Below, one piece after another: positions 1 through 10,188 of a stretch of DNA of 64,000 bases. How positions within the stretch are numbered: position 1 is the first letter of the stretch; each line of letters starts with the position of its first letter. A model generated the notes under the pieces. The model saw only the letters and a program-made list of their open reading frames with translations. It made no database searches and had not been told where the DNA came from. The DNA is from Capsaspora owczarzaki ATCC 30864 (taxonomy: Eukaryota > Opisthokonta > Filasterea). The translations under genes were made by a program, and so were the position numbers. The stretch covers positions 1,713,181-1,777,180 of the forward strand of contig NW_011887292.1 of NCBI RefSeq assembly GCF_000151315.2. The letters run 5' to 3'.

Positions 1-73
1 CCATGCGCTGCGACGCGGCGATCAGATCCTGCGTGGTTTCGGTCCTGGAGGATTGACTTTGCTGCAGCTCCAT
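1..73 (-). CDS. possible 5' end of a leftward gene, cut by the window edge
   Basis: Reading leftward from an ATG at 71-73, the frame stays open to the window edge (24 codons), giving a Gln/Ser/Thr-rich start beginning MELQQSQSSRTE. The gene would be divergent from the CoA-transferase that begins at 409. The piece is too short to identify and could be chance; nothing but the open frame and its composition supports it. Confidence 0.3.
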   Translation of the reverse strand, partial: MELQQSQSSRTETTQDLIAASQRM

Positions 74-408
74 TGCGAATACAGTTACAAGGCAACACAG
101 AGCAAAGAGTGGAGGTCTCTTACAAATCAATCCTAATGCCTATGGCTGCAATAGATGACTTTTATGTGTCTTGATCTGCATTTTGAGCGGCTCTGGGCGT
201 ATCAAAAACCGCTCCGATTCCGCAACTCGCGTTTGATTGTCGTTCCAGACAATCTGAACACACTCGACCCTCTGCACCGATCAGTGATCAGCGAACAGTC
301 TGACAGCATCATCCCACGCGCAAATCCAAGCACCCTCCATCAAGTTCTTGTGTTGTTCACAAAAATCCTCACTTCAGTCTCAGTTCTCTTGCTTTCTGAT
401 CCTGTTCA
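74..408. other. intergenic, upstream of the CoA-transferase
   Basis: No convincing coding frame or RNA gene is visible. It presumably holds the promoter and 5' untranslated region of the gene starting at 409. No TATA box or other named site is recognised. Confidence 0.4.
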
Positions 409-2108
409 ATGCTCAAGCACACCCTGAACTTGGCCACCACCGCTGCTGGTCACCGCTCTGCCACCGCCGCCGCCGCCGTGCGCACTCACACTCCGCGTCG
501 TGGCGTCCAAGCACTGAGCTCGCCGATCGCGCATCTCACTGGACCGCGCCGCAACCCAGGTGCGTAGTCGATGATCCATCGGTCTCTTTTGAGACTCGCA
601 CTCCTTTTTGTTCCGCTCTTCCCCACTCATCCTGTGCTCGCTCGGGCTTGGCATGGGATCTTGTGCTCTGTTCCAGATGGCACGGTTCCGGTGCCCCGCG
701 AGATGACCGCGGCGCAGGCTGCACGGCTGATTGAAAGCAACCAGCGCGTCTTCATTTCGAGCGTCTGCAGCGCGCCCGCCGACCTTATTCAAGCGATGAC
801 GGATCGCCACGCCGAGCTCCGCAATGTCGAATGTGAGTCAAAACAAGCACCATAACAGCAATAAGCGAGTAGTTCGAATGATCGATCAACAACAGACGGT
901 AAAATCCATGCATCCATCGTTCAGGCCAAACTCTCACTTGCTCTGACAACTCTTTGGTGGTTGCTAGTGACCTCGATTCACACGGAAGGACCCGCGCCGT
1001 ACCTGGATCCAAAGTTCGCTGGAAGCTTCCGGCTGAACTGCATGTTCACCGGTGCCAACGCACGCGCTGCGGTTCAAGCTGGACGCGCTGATTTTCCTCC
1101 CCGTGTTTCTGAGCGAGGTGCCAAACTTGTTTCCGCCGGCGCATTCTTCCGCTGGACGTGGCGCTGATTACCGTTTCGAAGCCCGACCGCCATGGCTACT
1201 GCTCGCTCGGCACGTCGGTCGACGTCACCAAGGCCGCCGTCGAAAGTGCCCGAGTGGTCATTGCCGAGGTCAACCCGAACATGCCCCGCGCGCACGGCGA
1301 TGGTCTGCTGCACGTGTCGCAGCTCGACGCGCTCGTGCATGTGGATCGGCCGCTGGTTGCGCACGACCCGGTCGAGCCCGATGAGGTCGAGAGCAAGATT
1401 GGCGCGCTGGTCGCCTCGCTCGTCGAAAACGGCGCTTGCTTGCAGATGGGCATTGGCGCCATTCCGAACGCCGTGCTCGGAAACCTCAAGTCGCACCAAA
1501 ACCTCGGCATCCACACTGAAATGTTCTCGGACGGCATGCTCGACTTGTTTGACTCGGGTGCCATCACCAACACGCAAAAGACGATTCGTCCTGGCGTCAT
1601 TGTGAGCGGCTTTGTGCTGGGGTCGCGCAAGCTGTACGAATTTCTCGACGACAACCCCCTGATCAACATGCTCGATATAAGCTTTGTCAACGACACGGCC
1701 GTCATTCGCCAGAACTCGCGTGCCACCGCCATCAACAGCGCCATTGAAGTCGACCTCACAGGTCAGGTCTGTGCCGACTCGATCGGCACCCTGCAATTTT
1801 CGGGCATCGGTGGTCAGATGGACTTTGTCCGTGGCGCCACGCTCTCTGCGGGCGGCAAGGCCATCATCGCATTGCCTTCGACCACAAAGAAAGGCCTGTC
1901 GCGCATCGTCACGACTCTCCACCCAGGCGCCGGCGTTGTCACCACCCGCGGCCACGTCCAGTACATTGTCACCGAGTACGGCATTGCCTACCTCTACGGC
2001 AAAAACATGCGCCAGCGTGCCCGAGCACTCATTGACATTGCCCATCCCTCGCATCGCGAGGCTCTGTTCAACGACGCGGTCAAGCGGTTTGGACCGCTGG
2101 ATCTTTAA
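409..2108 (+). CDS. acetyl-CoA hydrolase / 4-hydroxybutyrate CoA-transferase family protein, mitochondrial
   Basis: Moves CoA between short-chain acyl groups such as acetate, succinate or 4-hydroxybutyrate; the exact substrate pair cannot be told from sequence. Exons are 409-559, 677-832 and 968-2108, joined at GT-AG sites, about 481 residues. The first 50 residues are rich in Ala, Arg and Thr with no acidic residues, as in a mitochondrial targeting peptide. The conserved body includes IHTEGPAPYLDPKF, a GANARAAVQAGRADF region, KPDRHGYCSLG, GIGAIPNAVLG and LGIHTEMFSDG; the last is the region expected to hold the catalytic Glu. The C-terminal part (TLHPGAGVVTTRGHVQYIVTEYG) is intact. Oddity: in exon 3 the family alignment needs two +1 frame changes, near 1091-1103 and 1128-1140, each matching one extra C. 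With both extra bases removed the total length is divisible by three. Family assignment is firm. Confidence 0.9.
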
Positions 2109-2867
2109 AATGGGGGCGGGGGTTTGGCTGTTCTCGAATGACTTTGGCCCTCTTTGTCTGATGCCGGCATTGCCTAAATACAGTGTTAAACGGTGCTGTT
2201 CCCAATCGCGTCTGCGAGCAATGGTCCGATCTTGATGCGTTCAACTTTTCAAATCGAAACCGAAAACTTTGCTGTCCAACGGACTCTCTTTCGCCAATAA
2301 TTCCGGCCTTTGCCGCTTGCACGAAGCGAGGGCATTCACTTCGAGGTGGCCAACATTGCCCCTATTTCGATCATTTCTTGAAGCCTGAGACTTGCTTCCA
2401 TTTGTCGTGTCGGCGGATGCCCTTGTTTTGGTGTCCTGCTCGGCACCTCGGCGCAACTGCACCACCCTGTTTTTTTTTCTCCCTTGTTCTCTCTCATCAC
2501 ATAATTCTCAGCCTCGATCATCTACCTCGAAGTACTTGTCGCGACACCATTCCATGCATCGAGGTAAGCAAAAACAAAAACAAAAAATCGTTCAACAATC
2601 CAGTTTTTTTTTTTTTGTTTTTTTTTTTTTTTGCCCCAACAAAATCTTTTTTTTTTTTTTTTTTCCTGTTTCTCGTTCGCACACGTTGATCATTTTTTTT
2701 TTTTTTTTTTGAGGTTGAACAACTTTGACCAAAACAGCCGTCAACTGGATTGTTTGGCAGACGCGCGCGCGACTCACGGTTCTCTTTGTGCTCCTCCACC
2801 CCCCTCCCCACGTCTTCCGAACGAAGCAGTCGAGACATTCAGGTACAAATGCATTTTCATTGGTGAC

Positions 2868-2901
<34 letters not shown>

Positions 2902-3014
2902 CCATCCTCGGCGCTCTCTCTTCGATCTCTGACGCTGATCTCTCTCTTCTGTCTCTTCTGTCTCTTCTCTCCTGCTCCACTTTCCAATGCAGAGTGCCAA
3001 CCGGGTTTGACACA
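2109..3014. other. intergenic and 5' UTR of the SPT23-like gene, with a likely UTR intron
   Basis: Holds the CoA-transferase 3' end and the leader of the next gene. A good donor at 2564 (GAG|GTAAGC) and an acceptor ending at 2992 (CAATGCAG) would remove a 429-base intron just before the start codon at 3015. The intron carries four poly-T tracts of roughly 10 to 24 bases. No coding frame other than poly-Phe translations of these tracts is present. Confidence 0.5.
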
Positions 3015-6000
3015 ATGAGCGGCCTCCAAGCGGCATTCGAGACATCGACGCCAGCGATGAAGTCTGTGCTGGTTGAGCTGCTGCTTGCGGACGAGCTCGA
3101 CGCCCTCCAACAGCAGCAGCAGCAGCAGCAGCAGTCCACGTTCGCCTCATCCGCCACCTCAACCGCCCCTGTAAATGCGGGCAAGCATGGTAGTGTATTC
3201 CAGATGTACGGCGACGCTGCAACAGCGAGCCTACAGCAACAGCAGCAGCAGCAGAAGCAGCAGCTTGCTGGGAATGGGATGGCTTGGATGCCCGCGAGTG
3301 CGAACGGCATTGCGCATGCTGCCGCCACTGCTTCCTCGCTATATACGAGCAACAACCACCACGCCACTGGGGCGCAGTGCGACACGAGTGCTCCTGCTGT
3401 GTTCGGGACGACGGCGGCGGCGGCGGCGGCTGCGGCTGCGACCGACAGCGGTATTGAGGTTTCGTCGGACGACTCCCGCATGCTCTTCTCGTCCCCGTCG
3501 CCAGCGTCGTCCACCTCGTCGGCAAGCTCAAACCTCGCACCGAGCATAGCGGCAGCTGCTGCTGGGCTCGACACATCCGCTCTTGCCATCCTCAATGCGC
3601 TGTCCATGCAAAACCTGGATTTGCTGACCACAACCCCAACTGCCGCCAACCACAATAACAGCTTTGACCTGATGGCACTCCAGCAGCAACAATTCATGCT
3701 GTCCATGTATCAGTCGCTGAACGGCTTTTCCCAGCAACCACCGGTCTCAGCTCACCAACACCTGCCAGTCCAACCGTCGCGCCGCAGCGTCAAGCGCGAG
3801 ATGGGAGCCAATGACACGACCAGCGACGACGACGACGACAGCAACGATGTGCATGCCGCCTCTGCGTCGTCGCTGCACTTGGGCGACCATGCTCTCTTGA
3901 ACGGACACTTTGACCCCGCCGTGTATGGTGCTCTACCGAACGGCACGTCGCCGGATCTCAGGTCCATGATGACCAGTCCGTTGGGGAGCAGCCAGTATTC
4001 TGCTCTGACCGGTACAGTAGCAGCGTCAGCAGCGTCAGCAGCAGCAGCAGCCGCAACAGCAGCAGCAGCAGCAACAGCAGCAGCGGACGCCTCGCGAAAG
4101 GCTGCTCGCAGCAGCCGTGCGTCAACCCCGCGCGCAAGCAAGCCCAATAGCAACACCAGTGCCAAGCAGGCTCCTGTTGGTACCGATGGCCTGTGGTCAC
4201 CATTCGCGTGGCCGCAGCCCCTTCCTTTGTCGCCTGCGCCCTTGGAGATTCGAGTGCTTGGTCTCCCCAAAGTCGGTGGTCGTTCTCGCGTGGAAACACA
4301 AACCAAGCTGTGCTTCCAGCTCATTGCCCCAACCGGCGAGCGCGTCACCGACTACTCCTTTTTGCAAGTTCCCTCTCTATTGCTCGCGCGCGAGTGCAAA
4401 TCCGCGACGCAAATCAATGAACGAAACATGTCGAGCAAGCTCTCACTGGAGGCCGCAGTGCTTTGCGCCAGCGACCCTTCGCGACAAGTCCGCGCCTGCT
4501 TGAGCTGCTGTCAACGCGAGCTCAAGCGCTTGCGGCGAAGAAGGGACACGTCAATGCTGTCCATCACGTGCCCCGAGCTGGACGGCACCGTGCTTCAACT
4601 GGACGAGATTAACGACCAGAATGCGCATTTGCACCAGCAGCGCATCCTGTTGTTTAGTGTCCCCCATTTGCTCGATTTCAGCACTGGCGAGGTCACTGTG
4701 CCGACCCGCATCACCTGCTACTGTCGCCACCACAACGAGAAGACTGGTTTCATCATCGCGCTCGTCTTGCGAGACGTACACGGCACTGTTGTCGCGATGG
4801 GCCAGTCTCCCGTGGTGCTCATCACCGATGACCACAAGCTTGCTGTTCGCGGTGGCGGACGCGACGTCAAGCGGTCCCGCACCGATGACGTCGAGGGTCT
4901 GCTTGATGAGGTGGCCTTGGACTTGTCAGCCATGCCGCCAGTTCAAACCGGTGCGGGCTCTGCCTCGCGTCGCAAGTCAGAAGATGGCTTGGATGGCACG
5001 CCCATGTTGGAGGAGGCGGGTCATGATGATAACGACGATGATGACGAGGATGCCGAGTACAAACCTCGTGCTCGCCCAGGTCGCCGGCCGTCCAAGACCC
5101 CGTCGCGACACCCATCTGCCACGTCAACGTCCAGTGTTTTTGCAGAGGCATTGCTCGAGTCCGCACTCGCTTCCGCCAACCCTTCCACTGTCACGTCCCC
5201 GCGCACGCCGCACTCGCCGGCCAACTCGTCACTTGCCGGATCGCTGTGGCAGCTACCCCTGCAGTCGCAGCTGCAACCAATCTCCCCACATCAATTCCCA
5301 GTGTCCTCGGCGAATAGCGTTGTATCTGGCTCTGCGTTCCAGTCGCCTCACGACAGTCCCATGCCCACTGCTCCACAGAATGAGTTGCTGATACTCGGCA
5401 CAGGCTCAGACTCCATGCTCCCCCCTCTGCCGACTGCAGCAATTCCTCCAGTGTTTGCGAGCGTACCAGCTTCGGCCACCTACCCGGAATCGTACATTGT
5501 GGACGACCTCGACCTGCTTGGCGATGCATTCGGCTTGGCAATGTCGCAACTATCTGCGGAACTGGCCCAACGAACGTCGGCACAGCACTTCACTCATTTA
5601 CTCAGCCAAGACCTCGCTCGGTTGCAAAATGCCCAGCGGGCGCTCGCTGCCACCACGGCACCTCAACAGCACTCAGCGCATCCTGCATACGAAGCATTGT
5701 CGCTTTCGCCTCCCCCTCTCGCGCAATCTGCCCTGCCAGTTATTGCTCGCATTGTTCCAGCCGAAGGACCCGTTTCCGGCGGAACCGAGTGCACCATCCT
5801 TGGCAGCAACTTTGTTCCAGGCGTCGTGTGCATGTTTGGCACGGTGGAGGCGCAGCACACGCAATGTTGGGGCCCATCGACGATTGTTTGCGTTGCCCCG
5901 CCAAGCATCATCTCGGGATCTGTGCCAGTCACTCTCCGCGACCAACCATGGCCAGCGGACTCGGCCCCCGTATTTTTCGAGTACAAGGATGAAACGGATC

Positions 6001-8244
6001 GATCGCTGATGGAACTCGCGCTGCAAATTCTTGGGCTCAAGATGACTGGTCGGTTGGAAGATGCCAAGCAGGTATGTCATTGCTTGTTTGTTCGGGTTTG
6101 TTTTTTTCTTCCGCCGTGAATGGAACTTGGGACTGGGAGGAGTGGAAAACGAACTGAACGTTGCTTTCGTTGGTTTTTTTTTTGTTTTTGTTTTTGTTTT
6201 TGTTTCTGTTTTTGTTTTTGTTTTTTCGGGACGGTCTCTCACCCCCTCCAATTCTCCACCTGCCGGTATTTTAGATTGCGCTTCAAATCATGAGTCAGTC
6301 GTCTGGAAGTTCCGGCGGTGGCGGCACCCGCGGGCAAGGTTCAGCAGGGTCTGGTCAGACGGGGCACCGTCGCGCTGCGCTTCCAACTTTTAGTGAATCA
6401 CTTGCTGCTGCATTCACCATGGCAAGCAGTCAGCGACATGATTCGACATTGACGCCTGCTGATCTCGAGTCGCTCCTGATCCTCACACTCGGCGCCGCGC
6501 TGCTCGTTAATCCCGACACTCGCCTGTCGCTTGCTCTGCGGGTGAGTAATCATGCTACCATTTCGTCAATTCTGTTGGTCTATTTCCTTTGGTCTATCTG
6601 TGTGATCGATTCTAGTTTTTGTCTCACTTTTGCTCTGCTTTACAGACCAAAACCCAGCACACCATGCTGCACCTCGCTTCGATTCGTGGTTTCCACCGAC
6701 TTGTCGCCTTCTTGTTGCAAAGCGGTGCGAGCATTGACGCTCAAGACGTGAATGGCTTTACAGGTGGGTTTGATTTTGAGACGTTCGTTCGGCTTTGTTC
6801 AGCGTTCAACCTGGTCGAAATGCTAACTGTCGCTTCCTCCTTCTTTTTTTTTGCATTTTGTTCCTTTGTTGTCGCACATCCATGCAACAGCTCTCCACTT
6901 TGCCGCTCGAAACGACGACAAGCGATTGGTACGACTGCTCGCATTGGCTGGAGCTGCAACCGACATTGAGACTCGCAACGGTCTGGTGGCCGCCGACATG
7001 ACATTTGACGAGCGGGTTCAGTCCGTCGTGTACTCACCTCACGACGCAAGCGAGCTGGACGACTCGGGCTTGGAAGAAGACGAAGAAGAAGAAGACTTGG
7101 GCTCTGATGACGAAGACGCCATGTCTGACGGTGCGCTCGTCTCGGACGGCAACGAAGCGGACGGCGAGGACAACGAGAGCGATTCTGAGATTCCCGACGC
7201 TGTACATGCGACTCTGCCAGCTTCATGGGTCCCAGTGAACAGCCAGATCAAGGAGTCGCTTATATCCGTGTCTGCTCTCCCTCCGCCGATGGTAGCGACT
7301 GTTGACACTTTGCAGCTGGTCGGAGGAGCAGCCAATGCCGGTTCGTTCGTCGGCATGCCCGCCAGACTGGCTCCTCCTCTTTCCACCACCTCCTCCTCCA
7401 CCATCGTGACTGTGCCTCCTTCATCCATTTCGCTGTCCCTGATGCAGCCCATCCTCCCCGAAAAGAGTCCCCTCGACAGCGACGAGCTTGACGACGTTTT
7501 GAGTGCAGTCAGCAGTGAGCCTCAGGACGACTTTTTGGGTTTGATGCCTTCGACAGGAGACGCTCCTCGGCGACGCTTCCGGACTGGAGCCGCTCCGCGA
7601 TCGGACAGCAGCAGCTTGAGCGCGGACGACCACCAGCCACGCATCAGCGACGAGCAGCTGTGGTTTGGTGCCACCTCTGCGCTTCCGACGCAGTCCTCCA
7701 CCCTTGCCAGCTCCGCAGACCGCGTAGGCGCTGCTCTTTTGTCCTGCGCCACGTCAGCGCTGGAGGCCAACCAACCCCAGCAGCTCACCGGCAACGCCGA
7801 CGAAAACGGATGCGCCACGATGGAATCCAACGTTGACGCGTGCGTCCTCTTTCCCGCCCAGCTGTACGAACGCGTGCAAAATATCGCCCAAAACCGGGCC
7901 AACGCCACCACCACCACCGACTGGTCGTCCTACTCGAAGGGCAAGTCCTTCGAGAAGAGCCAGGTGACGCGAAAGCGCGATTCGCTCGTCTACAACTTTT
8001 GGCTGCCCCTGTTTGCGAGTAAGTGTCTGTTGCGAATTGAGTTGGGTGTTTTTTTCCGCTTTTTTTTTTCTTTGTTGTTGTTGTTTTGGAACGGTTGATT
8101 TTGGTGGAGCGATGGACGCTGACGCTGTTCTTGTTTTTTGCCTGCGTTGGCCCGTTTGCAGTCGTTTGTGCTCTCCTGTTGTGGCGAGCCTCGCTTTCGG
8201 TCGTGCCGGCACTCCTTGGCGATTTGACTGACAGCTTGGTGTGA
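3015..8244 (+). CDS. SPT23/MGA2-like ER membrane transcription factor
   Basis: In yeast, Mga2 and Spt23 sit in the ER membrane, sense lipid saturation and are cut free by ubiquitin-proteasome processing to switch on the fatty-acid desaturase gene. Five exons: 3015-6071, 6275-6541, 6646-6763, 6891-8018, 8162-8244; 1550 residues. Order: low-complexity N terminus with two poly-Gln runs, poly-Ala and Ser tracts (1-400); the conserved Mga2/Spt23 region from about 411 (IRVLGLPKVGGRSRVETQTK), including a C-x2-C-x3-Lys-Arg basic patch around 490-510 (ACLSCCQRELKRLRRRR); an IPT/TIG immunoglobulin-like domain at about 909-990 (IVPAEGPVSGGTECTILGSNF); two or more ankyrin repeats at about 1109-1190; acidic stretch; a single C-terminal membrane segment (VYNFWLPLFAIVCALLLW) split by the last intron. 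This domain order with a tail anchor is diagnostic of the family. The start is the first ATG after the UTR intron. The Rel/CSL families share the IPT-ankyrin theme but lack the tail anchor. Confidence 0.87.
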
Positions 8245-9296
8245 AGCGAATGACTGTCAAGGAAGTCCAAGTTCTTTTTTGTTTTTGTGTTCTGAATTGG
8301 GATTTCTTCTGAACTTTTTTCCCCCTTCACCTTTCACCCTTCCTCCCTTTGTTTTTGAAAATAGTTGCCTTTGTGTTATTGCTTCTTGTGATTGCTTCAA
8401 TTTTGTGATTTCTCGTTGACTAAAGCATTTTAACCTTTCGTTGACCATTTTGAGTTCGCTCTCTTTTTTTGTGTAAGTTGGATTGAAAGTCAAAAAAAAC
8501 CAAAAATCGCTTGAAACAAAAAAAAAAAACGATTTTTTTTTTTTTTTTTTTGTGGGTTGTTGGTGGCTTTTTGTCGCGACCATGCCAGCCACCACCCGCC
8601 TGTAGCGCCATGCCAGGTTTTTGCGACGTTCTAGTGTTGTCGCAACTTGCACCCTTGCATCGAGCATTCAAAGTGAATGGCATGCCTGCGAGAGAACGAG
8701 AACTTTTTTTTTCTTCGTTTTTTTTTTTTTTTTTTTCCGTCTTCGCAATGGATTTCCAGCAAAAATCGGCCAGCCATGCGGTCCAACAAAATCATTTTCT
8801 TTTGGATTTTTCAGTCCGTTGGTGCGAGTGCTGCCTCGGCTGCCGTCCCCGACGCGCCGATGCAGTCGTCCATGCACCTTGCACTTGGCGCTTGCAGCCA
8901 CCAACTCGCCAGAGCGGTCACGGTGGCATCTCGATCAACGGCGCTGCTGCTCGAGAGTGCGCGATCTTTGGATTTTTTTTTCTGTCTTTTTTTTTTTTTT
9001 TTTTCTGTTGTTCTTTCTTGTCGAGCTTTCGTGGTCGCTTTTGCACCCAAAGCGTCCCATTCGTCATCCACACGTCGTCATCGTTTGAGTGATTGGTGAT
9101 TTATCGCACGAACTTCCGTCTGCGCATCGTTGAATGAGGAGTCTGCATTTTCTTTTTCTTTTTTTATATATTTTTTTCGTATTTTCCAACGCATGTTCAA
9201 CCTTTTTTTTTTTTTTTTTTTTTGCTCTTTTTATTGTTACATGCGTCTCACTTGTTTGCCGTCCCCTCTTTCCTCCAAACTCCAGCCCAATTCACC
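8245..9296. other. intergenic, poly-T rich, upstream of NAC-beta
   Basis: Contains at least six T tracts of 10 to 20 bases. A GC-rich island at about 8816-8965, preceded by a good acceptor-like TTTTTCAG, has an open frame rich in Ala and Ser (begins SVGASAASAAVPDAP), and could be a noncoding leader exon or an unrecognised exon. It matches nothing I know, so it is not called as a gene. Confidence 0.35.
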
Positions 9297-9764
9297 ATGG
9301 ATAACGAAAAGCTCGCCAAGCTCCAAGCTCTGCACGCCACTGCCCGCCTCGGTGGCAAGGGCACCCCCCGCCGAAAGAAGAAGGTCGTCCACAAGACTGC
9401 CGCCGCCGACGACAAGAAGATCCAGACCACCCTCCGCAAGCTCCAGCTGACGGACATCCCCGCCGTCGAGGAGGTTCTGTTCTTCCTCCAGGACAAGAAG
9501 GTCATGGCCTTCCGAAACCCCAAGGTCCAGGCTGCCCTGCCCTCCAACACTTTCGCCATCACTGGCACCCCCGCCACCAAGGACATCTCTGAGATGCTTC
9601 CCCAGCTCCTCGAGCAGCTTGGCGGTGGCGCTAACATGGACAACATCACCCAGCTCCTCAAGAGCCGTATGGCTGCTGGCGGCGCTGCCGGTGGTGACGA
9701 CGATGTCCCCGACCTTGTTGAGAACTTCGATGAGGCCAAGGACAAGACCCCCGACGTTGAATAA
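9297..9764 (+). CDS. BTF3: nascent polypeptide-associated complex beta subunit (BTF3)
   Basis: NAC-beta pairs with NAC-alpha at the ribosome exit tunnel and guards emerging chains against mistargeting. A single exon encodes 155 residues, the usual size. The start [11 protein letters not shown], the basic ribosome-binding motif [14 protein letters not shown] at about 20-33, the NAC core ([34 protein letters not shown]) and an acidic tail ([13 protein letters not shown]) are all present. The start lies in a good context (TTCACCATGG) and is confirmed by the family's N terminus. No frame or residue problem is seen. Confidence 0.97.
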   Translation: MDNEKLAKLQALHATARLGGKGTPRRKKKVVHKTAAADDKKIQTTLRKLQLTDIPAVEEVLFFLQDKKVMAFRNPKVQAALPSNTFAITGTPATKDISEMLPQLLEQLGGGANMDNITQLLKSRMAAGGAAGGDDDVPDLVENFDEAKDKTPDVE

Positions 9765-10188
9765 AGACATCAAAAGACCTGGCAGGCGACTACCACGTTT
9801 CCGTAGGATGTTGCGGGCGCGACGCCCATTGTTTGCAATGGTTGGTTGTTGATTGTCGTTTCTTTTTAGCACAGTAGAAAAAATAGAAAACATTTTTGAC
9901 CCACCCACGTTTCCAGAGCTGCGTTCATGCTGTACACCTTTGAGCTTGCTTCACAGAAGAATGTATTTGGTTTTGCTATTCCGTCAATGCAGACGACGTT
10001 AGGCCCATGCTCACACTTGTCGCCATCATCGCACGTTACTCGAGTTTGCTTAGATCCATGCTAAGTTCCCTGTGTGGGCAGAAACAGGACCAGGTCAACA
10101 GAAGGTCACGCAGAGTGAGAATTCTTGTTGCGGCAAACACCTAAAACCACCAAACTCAACCTAAAACCACCAAACGGCGCTTTCGGAC
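9765..10188. other. intergenic between convergent NAC-beta and POLE2
   Basis: Carries the two 3' untranslated regions. A short tandem repeat of about 20 bases (unit like CCTAAAACCACCAAACTCAA, two copies) lies at 10140-10179 just past the POLE2 stop. No other feature is seen. Confidence 0.45.

Noticed and set aside
1074-2054. 326-codon open frame on the minus strand over the CoA-transferase
   Set aside because: Antisense shadow of a well conserved coding exon; its translation has no recognisable domain.
2631-3014. Upstream in-frame extension of the SPT23-like protein
   Set aside because: The extension is open only because of T runs coding Phe, and a good 5' UTR intron removes it; the ATG at 3015 starts normal sequence.
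2592-3110. Lys- or Phe-rich open frames over T and A runs (also near 8500-9200, 13990-14250 and 22990-23175)
   Set aside because: They are translations of homopolymers with no protein-like composition outside the runs.
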